Notes: generated from the letters alone by a model not told the origin. 59,250 nt of DNA from Calocera cornea HHB12733 (GCA_001632435.1 KV424040.1:1-59250); one strand, 5' to 3'; counted from the first letter of the stretch, positions 1 through 10,559 are shown. Translations and numbers: made by a program.

Positions 1-299
1 AAGGGACTCTCTCAACTAACAGGACGCCTTTCCAGTTGTCCCGTTTGTAAATTGAGGACCATCCGATGAGAGAGAGTCTTTGCCCGTGAATCCGTCGGGT
101 GCGTTCCGTCGTATACGCCATTCCAAGAGGGTTCCGTGACCGGAACGGCCATAAGGAATAAACCCCTCCAACCCGGAATTGGCCGACGGACCGGAGGGCA
201 AACCAGGGCAAGTCCGAGAGGTGTCCGGACTTCCGGTGCCGTATCTCCGGAAGGCCGGAACGCAAAACATTGGGCCACAGTGACAAAGGGAACTGTACA
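1..299 (-). repeat. 3' LTR of the Gypsy element, truncated by window edge
   Basis: Matches 10900-11198 almost base for base and the right part of the solo LTR ending at 22226. On the minus strand it begins TGTACAGTTCCC immediately after a polypurine tract, which marks it as the 3' LTR of the element whose gag-pol lies to the right. Roughly 340 bp of it lie outside the window, so the left target duplication cannot be read. Confidence 0.9.
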
Positions 300-307
300 T
301 CCCCCCT
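300..307 (-). other. polypurine tract (plus-strand primer)
   Basis: The minus strand reads AGGGGGGA directly before the LTR start TGTACAG. This is the expected position and composition of the plus-strand primer of a retrotransposon. It shows that the region to its right, including the antisense genes, is internal element sequence and not flanking host DNA. Confidence 0.8.
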
Positions 308-444
308 GAACTTCTGATGCTGACTGCCCTCAGTCAGTTGCCCGGGTGGCGGTGCAAGGGATTCGTTGAAGGCTGTGCAAACTCCACTCGTGCCACGGTG
401 CGACCGGACGTGAAATCGACTTCGTCTCAACAAGCACCCGGAGT

Positions 445-1166
445 ATGGCCAGCGTTCCGAATTCGCAGGAGGTGAGCCATCTGCCTTTGCGAAAGGCTTT
501 CACTAACGGAGCTGGTAGAAACGCCAACGTTGGGAGACCGTGCAGAAGGCTGCCGCGACAACTCCGCACGCGGAGTGGAGAGTGATGGCCAGGAAGAACG
601 GCGTCGCGTGGGGGGTGAGAGTTTGGACTCAACAGCTGTATTCCGTGCTGACACCTTTGCAGAAGATGTTGGTAGAGCTCGTCCGGGACATGGACTATCA
701 TCCAACGAAGCTGCACCTGCGCTTGGAAAAAGTGATTCCACAGTCGTTCCGTATGGAAACCGCAACTCTGTTGGTCCGTCGATCGGAGGTGCACGCCGGC
801 TCCGTTGAGTCCGAGGAGGTCGACGTCAGTTCCGACGAGACGCCAGTCCGGAAGAGGAACATAATCTGCCAGGGAGGGTCCAGAACAAAAGCGTCGAAAT
901 CGGAGATAATCGAGATCGATTCCGACACGACCGAAATAATCGAGTTGAGCAGCGAGGACTCGGACACGGAGATGAAGACTGGGCCGCCCACAAGTACGTC
1001 GTTCCGTGCCGGGTGGTGCGTATCAGTTACTGACATCGGAGTGGAAGGGAAAAACGTGGTCGCCGTCTTGGACCGGACGTTGGCCGCTGCCAGGAAGGGG
1101 AAGCAAGCCATGGAGTTGCTTCATGAGCATGTGGTGTATTCCGGGATGCCGAATCGTTCGGAGTAG
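445..1166 (+). CDS. antisense gene A of the Gypsy element (SIM-like motifs)
   Basis: Gene on the strand opposite gag-pol, just inside the 3' LTR. Proposed structure: exon 1 at 445-471 from an ATG (MASVPNSQE), a 47-bp intron at 472-518 (GTGAGC donor, CACTAAC branch site, TAG acceptor) and exon 2 at 519-1166, giving 224 aa. The longest unspliced frame lacks an upstream ATG, and the intron supplies one in phase. No family is recognised. The middle third is acidic and serine-rich, with hydrophobic-acidic patches EEVDVSSDE, EIIEIDSD and EIIELSSEDSD at about residues 107-158. These resemble SUMO-interacting motifs, which is inference only. Gene B starts 79 bp downstream on the same strand, and both starts sit in a CGGAGTATGG context. 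Confidence 0.68.
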
Positions 1167-1244
1167 ACAAGCCGGTGATAGTAGGGTAGGGTTTAGAGAA
1201 AATAAAAAAAAAGTTGCAGCAAGGCCGAGCCGGAGTATGGAGAG

Positions 1245-3246
1245 ATGCCGCACAAGGAGCTGAAGGGCCTGTGGGCGTCGTTCGAGGAGGTGGAGGCGGG
1301 TTTGAACACCCTGGAGTGGACGGAGAAGACGAAGGAGTATGGGCCGGTGATCCGGGTAAGTCTGGACCAGCAGTCCGTACCCGACTCCGACTGATCTTTA
1401 TGCAGGACGTGTTTGTCGCGTTGCACCGGTTCGAGGATGTGCCTCCCGAAGGCATTCCGCCTTGTCTTGGTGCGATCCTCACCTTGGCGGACTCGATTCG
1501 CGCCGGAGTGGTGGCCGGGCAGCGCCGTCAGGCGGAACAGTCCGCCGCCGCACGGGCGGCGGCGGAAAAGAAGATCGCTGCAGAGGAGAAGTCGCAGGCA
1601 TTGTCCGCGAAGCTGCAGTCACTGCGGAGGAGAATGGGCAGGTTGTCGCCGGTGACTTCTCCGACGCCTGCGCGCGTGCTGGGGCCTGCTCCGTCGGGAA
1701 AGGTGTTGACGCTTGCCGCCGACATGCATTCCGACGTGGACAGCGAGGACAAGGCGGGGAAGTCCGTGCGCGGAGTAAGTTGACCTCTCTCCTCGGATAA
1801 CGTCGGCGGCTGACCCCGGAACAGGAGTCCTTAGATCCGGATCTCCAGCGGATCAAGGACGAGCGCGCCAAGAAGCGCGCCGCAGAGAAGGCGTTGGCCG
1901 CGTTGGCCGCCGAGGCTTTGGGCACTCCGGGCGCGGTTGACCTTACAGGGGACCCGTCCGATGCGGACACCGCGGGAAAGGTCGGCGGAGTGCCCGCCAC
2001 GGTGCCGGAGACCGACGACGTGAGTCGGGGAACACGGTTCCCCCCATTCCGTAACTGATTCATTGCATGTAGGAGGTCGAACACGTCGAGAAGGGCTCGG
2101 GCAACCCCGCTGACGTCGGCATCACCGCTTTGGGTCGGAGCACCCAGGAGAAAGCTCAGGAGGACGCGGCGGAGGACGTTGCGGAGGACGGGGAACGTGA
2201 GGGCAGCCTTGTGGTCGTCGTTCCGCCCCCCGGACTGGCCATCCTGACGGCCGGCCCCATCTCCGCGTTCTCGGAACATGTCGAAACCGCCCCTGGCTAC
2301 CTGCCAATCACCCCCGCCCATTCCGCCTCGTCGGAATTCAACAAGCTGACAGACGCCGGGAAGATCCACCAGCTCCAGGAGTACCTCAACGGATTGGACG
2401 AGGCCGGTTGTTATTGGATTAGCCGCTGGGTGATTGTAAGTCAGCCGGCTGCCGTTTTCCGAGTCGGAACTGAACGCGTAAACAGTGCCACCCGTGCTGG
2501 AAGAAAGCGCGGATCCTCGACGATGGGATGCTGTGGCATCCGTGCCCCGGTCCGCAGAAGACTCTGAGGAAGGGCTCGTGGGGTTGCGGACACTGCCGCG
2601 ACGTGACCAAAGGCCAGTGCTCGTTTGCTGGTAAGTCATTCCGCCTAAGATGAAGAAACACCCAAGCTAATCCGCTGCAGATGTCCTCCCAAAGGACTAC
2701 GACTTCATCCCGCCGACGCCCCGGAACAAGGCCGCGTCAAGTCTGGTCCCCGCCAAACCTGCTCCGCCTGCTATGGTCAGTGCCAAGCCGGAGAAGAAGG
2801 CCAATGCTGCTCCGGCTGGAGCGGAGAAGAACTCAGCGGGTCCCCCGGCTGTTGGTTCCGGCGGGAAGCGGACTCGCAAGTCCAACGGCGAGGAGGGGGC
2901 CAAGCCCCGGAAGCTCGTTCGGTACGGGGGTGGGATTGCCACCGGAAACACCGTCGCTTCTGGGTCCGGCAGCCAGAAGAGCAAGGGGAAGGAGGTGGCT
3001 TGGGGTCCAACTATCCCCGTGGCCAAGGGATACCGGATGGTGGAGACCGCCATTAGTCGCCGCCGGATCCCCGAGGAGGTGACCCGTAAGCCCCATTCCA
3101 CCTTCCAGAACTCGTGTTTGCAGTGCTGACTTTCTGCCATAGGTTCTTCTATCCTTCAATACGTGAAGGAAATCGAGATGGCCATGGTTGGGGTGTACGA
3201 GAACGTTGCTGTTCTCCGTGCCATGGCGGATTACCTCCCGGAGTAG
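1245..3246 (+). CDS. antisense gene B of the Gypsy element (7 exons, Cys-rich, basic C-terminus)
   Basis: Seven exons (1245-1355, 1406-1774, 1825-2019, 2073-2435, 2486-2630, 2681-3085, 3143-3246) join in phase to 563 codons. Each intron is about 50-57 bp with GTAAG or GTGAG donors and AG acceptors, and no stop appears in the join. Architecture: an N-terminal helical part; an Ala/Glu/Lys/Arg coiled coil around residues 75-105 and another near 165-185; a cysteine/histidine cluster about residues 270-330 (CYW, CHPC, HPC, CGHC, QCSF), probably zinc-binding; then a Lys/Pro/Ala/Ser-rich basic tail. I cannot assign a family. A nucleic-acid-binding, nucleocapsid-like or regulatory role is possible but inferred. 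The gene converges on the 3' end of gag-pol. Preserved splicing and frame argue for selection, in contrast to the broken gag-pol beside it. Confidence 0.78.
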
Positions 3247-3496
3247 CCGTTCTGTTTTCCCCCTTTGCTCGTTCCCTTTTTTCTCTTCTCTTCTTTTTTT
3301 CATCTCTTTGTTTCATTTCCCTCCAGGATGCCGCATCCCATCAAGTGACGCCCGTTCTGTCCATTTCCCGTAACGTAGGTAGAAAAGTCCGACCCGGAAC
3401 ACGTGTTCTGTAGCACGTTTGTTAATCAGAAAATGTGAAAACCCATTCCGCGTGTGCCCAAGTCCGCTGTTTGTACTCCGGAGTCCAAATGGCCAG

Positions 3497-3633
3497 GTTA
3501 TACTTTGATGTCTCTGGGTCCACCAAGATCCCCATAGTCGGGTTGTACTTGGATACTTCAGGATCCACAGGGATTTCTGTATTCCGGGTTGTACTTGGAT
3601 ACTTCACGATCCACGGAGACTTCCATATTCGGG
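3497..3633. repeat. three 45-46 bp tandem repeats
   Basis: Units at 3497-3541, 3542-3587 and 3588-3633 share GTTGTACTTGGATACTTC-like starts and GATCCAC cores. On the minus strand they read as diverged copies of a 15-residue peptide containing VDPEVSKYNP in at least two frames, so the array may derive from coding repeats downstream of integrase. Confidence 0.75.
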
Positions 3634-3782
3634 AGGGGCAATAGTGTTACATATAACCATTTGTCATTTCCGTGCTCTATTGAGGGTACCTCTGTGTGGG
3701 AAACAAAAGAAAAGGAAACAGGAGAGAGCTGTGGACGACTAGTGGCAAACTGGCAAAGTCGCGCCGTGACGCCCCTCGGCCT

Positions 3783-3902
3783 GTCGAGTTCTTGAAGAGG
3801 TACTCCGGAACGTTCCGCGGTTGGTCGGGGTCTTTCAGAGGAACTCCGGAACGTTCCTCGGTTTGTTGAGTTCTTGCAGAGGAACTCTGGAACATTCCCA
3901 AG
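3783..3902. repeat. three about 41 bp tandem repeats
   Basis: Units begin near 3783, 3824 and 3865 and share the core AGAGGAACTCCGGAACGTTC with a few changes. Sequence is diverged between copies. Function unknown. Confidence 0.7.
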
Positions 3903-4134
3903 AGGGGAGGACAAATCGGATAGCAAGCTGTGGGTTGTCAAGGGTAAAGGATAACTTTGTGGGTATATGTTGGCCAAGAAAACTGTCTTCAGCAGTCAAT
4001 AGTGTAACGGGTTGTGGTGTCCCCCGCTAAGTTGTTGCTGCGGAAGGGCGCTTTTGCCGCGTAGATTCAACTCAGGGTATGGGCATAACTCTTTTTGTTC
4101 TGTCGGATTTACGGGTGGGCTTGAAGGGAGAGCC

Positions 4135-6519
4135 CTAAGTGGACGGATTGTCCTCTGGAATGGGCTTGTTGGCGTCCAGGTCCTCCGGTGTGTACACGGT
4201 GTTGCTGGCAGTTCGGATGGCCTCTTGGAGGGTGTCCGTGTCCATGTGGAGGAGATTGTCGAGCTTGTAGGTAATGCCGTCTCTTGGGTAGTACGGGATC
4301 ACACGGAATTGAGCAACACGTGCCTTGAGGATTGCGCCGTTCAAGTCAGCCAACATGTAGGATCCGCCGGAGTTATGATGCACGACAATCAAGGGGCCCA
4401 GGTAGCACGGTTTGGCTTTCCAGTTGAGTTCCTTTTTGATCCTCGTGTTCCGGAGAAGAACCAACGTGCCGGGCTCATGGCGGAGAGTGGAAATGATGGC
4501 TACGTTGTCCCGGAGGAACCGTTTGGAGTTATAACGGCGGGCATCCAACACGGCCTGCACTACCCAATCAAGGTCCTCCAGACGGCGTTGGAGTTGACGG
4601 ATCCGGTACGTCAACATCTCTGAGTCGGACATGGGTAGATCCGGTGGGGGAACGAGAAAAGTAACCTGCTCCAAATCCATAGGCAGGGTGGGATGGGTTC
4701 CGTGCACCATGTAATATGCGGAGTACCCCATGGAATGTTGAATGGAGATTTGTTCACTCCAAAACGCCAGCGGAACATAGTCCAGCCAGTGGGACACATT
4801 TCCGTTGCATGACTTCATGATGGCTTGTCCCATGGTGAAGTGTTTGGATTCGACAGCGCCGTTGGCGCGGGAATTGTACGCGGAAATACGGATGTGTTGT
4901 ATTCCATAGCGTTGCGCAAGGTCTTCAATAGCAGCAACCCACGGAGCGCCGTTGTCCGAAACAATTTCTGCAATTGTGCCCCAACGGCAGAGGACATCCT
5001 GGAACAGGAACTCGGAGAGCGAGCGTCCGGTTTCTTTCCGGAGCAGAGCGTATTCCGGGTACAGCGTCAGGGAACATCGGACTTGAGCCAGGTATTGGTA
5101 ACCTCTTGCTTTCGGGAGATGCATAGAGTCGGCGTAGAGTTTATAGAACAGCGGGGCCGGTGTATCGACTTTGGGCGGGATAAGGATTTTCCGGATCGAG
5201 TAAACCTGGCAGGCGTGGCACGTCTTGAGGTACCATTTGACCGTTTCCTTCAGTTCCGGCCACCAGAAACGGTAGCTGAGGAGTCCATACACAGTATCAA
5301 ACCCTTTGTGCCCGATTTTGTCATGGCTCTGCATGAGGAGCGGATAGTGGAGGTCCGGACGAACATACTGGCGGGGCGTCGTTCCGCGTCGGCGTTGCCA
5401 GAGGTGGCCATTCCGGATGAAGAATCCCTTGGCCTGTGCGACAAGGGTTTGTTTCTGGGCTTCTGTGTACAATTCCGGGAGACGGAGTGTTTCCAAGAAC
5501 GTCGTAAGGTGATGGAGACGGGAGTCCTGGCTCTTAGCTTTCTCGGTCCGAGGGAGTTCAGGGTGGGCTACCTGGCTCCGGAGAAGCGGGGAACCATTTT
5601 CCGGAGCATCTTCCGAAATTCCGGAGTCTACCTGTTGACGTTCACGGAGTGCAAAGACAGGTGCCGACAAGTCCATGTTTTTATCTTCCTCCGGAACTGG
5701 CTGTTCCGGCTCGTTGTGTTCCGTATGTGGCCTTTGGGATAACCCATCGGGTCCCGTATGTTTCACCGCTGGCACATGGACCAGGTCGAAATCAAAAAGC
5801 ATGATGCCCACAATCCAACGGTTGATGCTGCCATGAGGTTGTAAGTCTGGATTGTCCAACATGCCTTTGATGGCCTGGGCATCAACTTCAACACAGAACT
5901 TCGGAAGGCCAATGAGCCATATCTGGAATGACCGGAGAGCTCTGAATAACCCGTATAGTTCCAACTTGGGTTGGGAATACCGTGCTTCCACGGGTGTCCA
6001 AGCGATGGAACTGTATCGGCAGGGTTTCCATTTCCCAGTCGTGTCATTTTGGTAGAGGACGAATCCAACTCCGAGGTATGACAAGTCCACTGCCAAGGTG
6101 ACAAGACGGCCGGACGTATAGCTCAGCGGAGCGAGGATTTCCTCCCGGGAGGCATCCCGTTTCAGCTGTTCGAACGCTTGCTGCTCCGTCGGGGTCCATT
6201 GGAATGGAATGTCTTTTCGCTTCAGACGTTCCAATGGTCGCGTCTTCATTGTGTAGTCCTTAATGAAGATCCGGAGTATTCCGAGAGTTCCAAGGAAAGC
6301 CCGTACTTCCGTGAGGGACTTGCAGGTCGGCCAGTCCCGGATTTTCGCTACTTTGGACGGTTCCGGATGGCGGCCCTCATAGGAACATAACTGTCCGAGG
6401 ATAATCACCTTGGGAACGAATACGACCATTTTTTGTACTTCCGTGAGGGACTTGCAGGCCGGCCAGTCCCGGATTTTCGCTACTTTGGACGGTTCCGGAT
6501 GGCGGCCCTCGTAGGACAT
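4135..6519 (-). pseudogene. pol: Gypsy pol 3' part: RNase H and integrase
   Basis: Open frame of 794 codons for the end of RT/connection, RNase H and integrase. RNase H lies at about residues 135-270 (AVDLS, an ELYGLFRALRSF block, HVPAVKHTGPDGLSQ). The integrase zinc finger is QSHDKIGHKGFDT...TCHACQ near residues 400-445. The catalytic core has D in YADSMH, D in IVSDNGAPW and E in NGAVESKHF, the expected D,D-35-E pattern. A GPLIVVHHNSGGSYMLADLNG stretch near the end resembles the C-terminal integrase fold. The frame is separated from RT by a tandem duplication plus a one-base deletion, and the first 45 or so residues are duplicated sequence, so this is the intact 3' portion of a broken pol. 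Confidence 0.92.
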
Positions 6520-6565
6520 AACTGTCCGAGGATAATCACCTTGGGAACGAATACGACCATTTTTG
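6303..6565 (-). repeat. 132-bp tandem duplication within pol
   Basis: 6303-6434 and 6435-6565 are near-identical copies of the RT/RNase H junction (both encode VAKIRDWP and KMVVFVPKVIILGQLC). The left copy reads GGAACATAAC where the right one reads GGACATAAC. The unit is 44 codons, so the duplication alone keeps frame, but the lost base shifts the RT frame off the downstream frame. Confidence 0.92.
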
Positions 6566-7280
6566 GACCGTTGAACGTTCCTCCGGAAAGCTCAACCCGC
6601 GTTAGAATCCGGTTGACAACTTCAGCGTGTTCCCAGACAAAATGTCTAATCCCAGAATTCCAAGGACAGACCTCATACGTCCCATTCGGCAGTTCGTACC
6701 GGGTAGCAGGTCCGCGGATGGGCACGTCGTCGACAAACGGAATCGTGTATTCCAGAATCTCGTCACGGAGCAGGAATGTGGTGTCTTCGTGCATGATTTG
6801 AACGCCGTTTGTTCCGCCCATCTGATTCCGTGTACTCCGGAGGGAGCCCTTCAGCGATTGGAAAGTGGTAAGATCATGGGAATCCGGATGGAGGATGTGT
6901 TGTTCGAAGCCGCGGAAGAAATCCAAGAGGGTATATATTGAGTGTCCTCCGAACGTCTCAATGAGGTGTACGGATATCGGTGGGAGCGCGGAGTCTCGTA
7001 TTGTTACCCCGTTCAGGGGTTGTAAGTCCAATACGGGTCGGAGGGAGCCGTCCTTCTTCAGGACACAGAACCAACGGGATCGGTATGACGATTGGGATGG
7101 TTCATAGATTCCTGCTTTGATCTTGTCCTGTAAGGCCTTCAGCACTTTGGGCAGTAATCCGGGTGGTACCGGAATGTTCTTGTGTTGCCAGGGGGTACCT
7201 TCAATAGTCGGAATAACGACCGGGTCGAAGTAATAAGTGTGGAATAGTCCCATCTCCGATTCCGTCCACGAAAACGCCAT
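6480..7280 (-). pseudogene. pol: Gypsy pol: reverse transcriptase
   Basis: The 266-codon frame covers the RT palm and fingers: YEPSQSSYRSRWFCVLKKDG near residues 55-75, a DLQPLN block, LLDFFRGFEQH where the family usually has the first catalytic Asp (DLFVGFDQ-like), and IPFVDDVPIRG with the catalytic DD near residue 190. The usual PMG-type motif reads NQMGGTNG here, suggesting decay. Upstream, an in-frame TAA at about 7319 replaces a codon where relatives have a glutamate-rich PEEVKL segment. Downstream, the frame is lost at the one-base deletion near 6518. Read as one pol gene with its neighbours, not a separate gene. Confidence 0.88.
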
Positions 7281-7319
7281 TTCATGAGTCCGGAGAATCC
7301 AGGAAAGGAGCTTGACTTC

Positions 7320-7766
7320 TTACGGAGTGAGGAAGTCGTGCTTATTAAGGTTCAACTCGTCATACCGTTCCTGGGTAAGACGAGAACCGGGAGAAAACGG
7401 GGGAGGCGTATGAGGCAAAACAGGTAGAAATTCAAGTGGATCGGAAGGAAAGCGTCTGCCTATCTTGGCACTTTCCGGAGTCGTTGTCGCAACGGGTTTG
7501 ACGCGTCGCTCCACAGGTTTGTATTTTCTGGTTGCATATACAGCAACGGTATTGTCGGGTATAAGGTCGCGGGTTTGGGAGGATTTCATGTTGTCCGGAG
7601 TAACGGGGGAACCGACGGGATTTACGGGGTGCGCCTTAGAAGTAGTGAAACTCAGCGGACCACGGAGTCCGAGGCGTGGTTGGGAAAACCCAACACGGGA
7701 AGCTTCTTCCGGGTCCATCGGCTGTCGTGCGTGTAGATCTGACGGGTCATGCTGGTGTTGGGACAA
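7320..7766 (-). pseudogene. pol: Gypsy pol: protease-RT linker
   Basis: Minus-strand frame of 148 codons; only the part below about 7730 is real. It encodes a Pro-rich linker (YKPVERRVKPVATTTPES, FPSDPLEFLPVLPHTPPPF, LTQERYDELNLNKHDFL) that in related elements joins protease to RT. It ends in a TAA directly followed, in the same frame, by EVKLLSWILRTHEMAFSWTE, which leads into the RT frame, so the stop looks like a nonsense mutation. A frameshift of one base relative to the protease frame lies near 7720. Confidence 0.75.
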
Positions 7767-9120
7767 GTCAACTCCACCATCTGTGATCCGTCCGCGAAAT
7801 CCGTGGTTTTGCAGCTGGATAAGACTTGGAATGGGCGGCCCAGAAGGACATCGAAGGGTGGGTTGTCCAGTACGTATGCCTGGACGTAGAAAACCATGTC
7901 GTCAATCGTTACCGGGAGATTGTGGATTACTCCAATAAGTTCGTCCACGGAACCGTTGGCTGACTCCATCCGGGCTTTCACGTGGGGATCCATTGCCGCT
8001 CCGATTTCTTCACACGTCGCCCGGCTGATGCTGACAATTCCGGAACCGCTGTCCAGTACACAGTGGAATGGGTGGAGCTTTTCCCCTATCTTAGCTTCGA
8101 TCTGACGGAGCGGAACAACTCCTCTTCCAACCAAAAGTTCTTCTCCGTCCGGGGCCAATCCAGCGATGTGAAGAACCTGGTTCTTCTCCGAATCCGTTAC
8201 GAGGGTAACCTTTGCCATCGTTTGTTCCATGGCCGGAATTGACTTCTTCGTAAGGAACTCTTTTATTCCGTTGCGGAGCAGCAGTGAAATTGCGTAAAGG
8301 GTTTGGAGAGGGACCTCTACGGTCTGGTCCAACATATCACGGAGGAGTTGGTTCACCAGGTTTGTGTCATCCGCTGGGGCTACCCGTTTGAACTTGGGTG
8401 GCTTCGGGGGTTCCGGTGACGTGGCAAGGTCAATGAGGTCCGGAAGCTCGTCCTCCGTCACCTGCAAGGGTGCTGCTTTGTGGGGTTCATGGGGTCCGAC
8501 ATTCGGAATCTGAGGGGCAGGAATGCGGGGTTCCGGACATACATTCCAGAGGGGAGAAGCGGGTGTAGGGGCCGGGTGAGGTTGTTTCTTCCCCGCCTCG
8601 AACTTGGGCCTGTTGGCTTGAGCCGCAGCTCTCTTGGAGTTTCTTTCCACTGCCACCTGCTGCTCGTTTCTCCTAGCATTCCGGAGCTTGCGCGCACGAT
8701 CCGCTTCTGCTATCAAGACGTCTACTTCCTCGTCGGAGTATTCGTAGCCCGCCGGAGTTGGGTTGTTAATGAGCACGTTAAGGAGCTCATTACAAACGTC
8801 CAACTCCATTCCGCGTTCCGGAATAGCATCTTCGTCCTCAACGACGACGTTGTGATACGCTACGACAGCCATAATACTGGCTTCTGGGTGCCTCTGGTTC
8901 GAGTCGGTAACCGGGGTGGTTGCTTGGGGCTCGAATGCAGAAGACTTGTTCTGGGCATGCCACAGGTCTACCTGTTCTTTGATATTGCGGCCCGGAAGCT
9001 CCTTGGTGATGTAATCTCTGTTGGGGAACAAGTGTCCGCCCCCTTCCCGACGCTTCATGAGTCCTTGCTCGACATAACGGTGCGCTCGGGGCAGTTCCGG
9101 ATAAGCTCCTGACAGCCTGT
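7652..9120 (-). pseudogene. pol: Gypsy gag-pol: protease region
   Basis: The open frame extends to 9586, but its N-terminal third overlaps Gag out of frame, and the real part begins near RAHRYVEQGL at about 9090. A long Glu/Lys/Ala-rich and Pro-rich linker precedes a retropepsin-like domain with the active-site triplet in VLDSGSGIVSIS, and further on YVLDNPPFDVLLGRPF, the conserved ILG-type segment. Protease acts as a dimer to process Gag-Pol. The shift from the Gag frame occurs within the remains of the zinc knuckle and may be mutational or a former programmed shift; I cannot tell which. Confidence 0.82.
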
Positions 9121-10176
9121 AGTTGCTCCGTTGAAGCGACACAGCGTTCCAGTAGGCCCGGACTGTTGTCCCTGCTGCTGCCCACCAGTTCGGCGAGGGG
9201 GCCCCTGAGTGTTCTGGTAACCAGAATATGCAGCTGATGGTTGGTATTGCTGGTTTACTCCCTGAGGGGGAAGGTACTGTGCCGGGGGTGGTCCGTACTG
9301 GGCCGGAGGTGGTCCGTACTGCGCCGGAGGCGGAATAAACCGTGGCGGCTGTTGGAACTGCTGTGGGGGGTACATCTGATGCTGCTGTTGTGCCTGGAAA
9401 AGGGAGAGCACCGTGGAAAACATTCCCTGCAGTTTCTCGTTTTCCGAAGCTAGCCTTTCGATCTTCTTCTCCAATTCCGGGTCCGCCTTTGGAAGAACCG
9501 TCGGAATAGCTGTTATAAGCTTCGTGGAGGGTACGGAAGCCGCTTGAGCCTCTGCAGTCATTGCTGAGGTTGCCCCGAGAGCCCATTCCGCCGCTTTCCG
9601 GTATTCGTCCATGGGCAAGATATCATCCACGGGTAGGTCCACGGACTTCACGCGGAGATAGTCTTCCATCTTGTCCCAGAGGTTGTTGGTACCTTTCGGA
9701 TGCCAGAAGACGTTCCGGAACATCCTGTTCTGGTCAATGACAGAGATCCGGTTCTGGTCGATGAGGAAGTTCGAGATTGCATAGAATTCCGGGTAGAACT
9801 GTCCGTAGTCCGCTCTAGTCTCGATCCGTCCTGTCCAGAGGTGGACTAGATCCTCCAAGTCACGTCTTCCGTACTTCCGGTCGTCCGCATCGGAACCGGG
9901 GTAATATGTCTTGATGGCTTTCTTGAAACTTTCGTAGTTGTTCGCCTCCGCCGGAGCCAGTTGGTCGCGGACTTCACACCAGAGGTTGTAACTGCTGTCA
10001 TCGACATAAAAGATGGCCCAGTCGATCTGGTCCTTGCCGTCTTCGATCACGGGGTCCGTCCCCTTGAACAGTCTTTCTAGCGTGTCGAAGTATTGGTTTA
10101 CGGAATGCGGGGTTGGAGCAAAACGAGGCGCGGATGCCATCTCCCGAGAGGTGGGCATAGATCTCCTGGTAGCCAT
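9055..10176 (-). pseudogene. gag: Gypsy Gag-like capsid protein
   Basis: From ATG at 10176 (MATRRSMPTSREMASAPRF) the frame codes about 373 aa. The capsid-like part spans residues 25-180 and is helical, with VNQYFDTLERLF and IDWAIFYVDDSSYNLW. A coiled coil ELEKKIERLASENEKLQG follows, then a Gln/Pro-rich tract with three GPPPAQY repeats. The C-terminus carries CRFNGATTGC...IRNCPE, a degraded zinc knuckle whose downstream partner is found one frame away. The open frame upstream of the ATG starts with a non-ATG codon, so 10176 is preferred. Gag would package element RNA in cytoplasmic particles. Confidence 0.82.
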
Positions 10177-10541
10177 AATGGTAATAGTAGAGAGTCCGGG
10201 ATCGGGTAAGGTGTCTTCCGGGGTCGCAAGACAAAGCAAGTCCGAGTCCGGAGAAGGGAGAAGGAGTTGGGATCCTTTCGAGATCCGAATCAGATTGACT
10301 GGATGTTAGAAGAGGATTGGAGGTCGTGTTTGCTGTTGAGGACGTTTCCGGAGGTGTTGACTCCATATTGACTTGCAGAAAATGGCCAGTTGGTATAGGT
10401 AAAGGAGGCGGAGAGGGGTACGCGTGGCGGCGCGTGGTTGGAGCTATCCTTTTGACGTGCAGGGAGAACGTGCGTTCCGCCCTGCTGGTGGAAGACTGGG
10501 AAATACGCCTTGGACCAATGACTTCTTGTCGGAATACCCTT

Positions 10542-10554
10542 GCGTTGGGCTCCA
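10542..10554 (-). other. candidate tRNA primer binding site
   Basis: The minus strand reads TGGAGCCCAACGC five bases after the LTR end. A TGG start complementary to a tRNA 3' CCA fits a primer site. I cannot identify the tRNA from memory. Confidence 0.45.
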
Positions 10555-10559
10555 AAATA

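Larger units (their letters stand above)
3247..4134. other. non-coding spacer between convergent genes, with tandem repeats
   Basis: Lies between the 3' end of antisense gene B and the stop of the pol frame. It starts with a T/C-rich stretch (about 3250-3330) that could serve 3' end formation. Two short tandem arrays follow (3497-3633 and 3783-3902). No convincing additional gene is seen. Confidence 0.5.

Noticed and set aside
1479..2639. 386-codon minus-strand open frame
   Set aside because: Shadow of antisense gene B: it crosses five of its introns and has Arg/Ser/Pro-biased composition without domains. The spliced plus-strand gene explains the sequence better.
1..3300. Genes at 0.4-3.2 kb as flanking host genes outside the retrotransposon
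   Set aside because: The polypurine tract next to the left LTR, and the LTR orientation, place them inside the element.
4825..5742. 305-codon plus-strand open frame
   Set aside because: Mirror frame of the integrase and RNase H coding region; no motif of its own.
10176..10239. Gag start upstream at 10239
   Set aside because: The codon there is TTG. The first in-frame ATG is at 10176.
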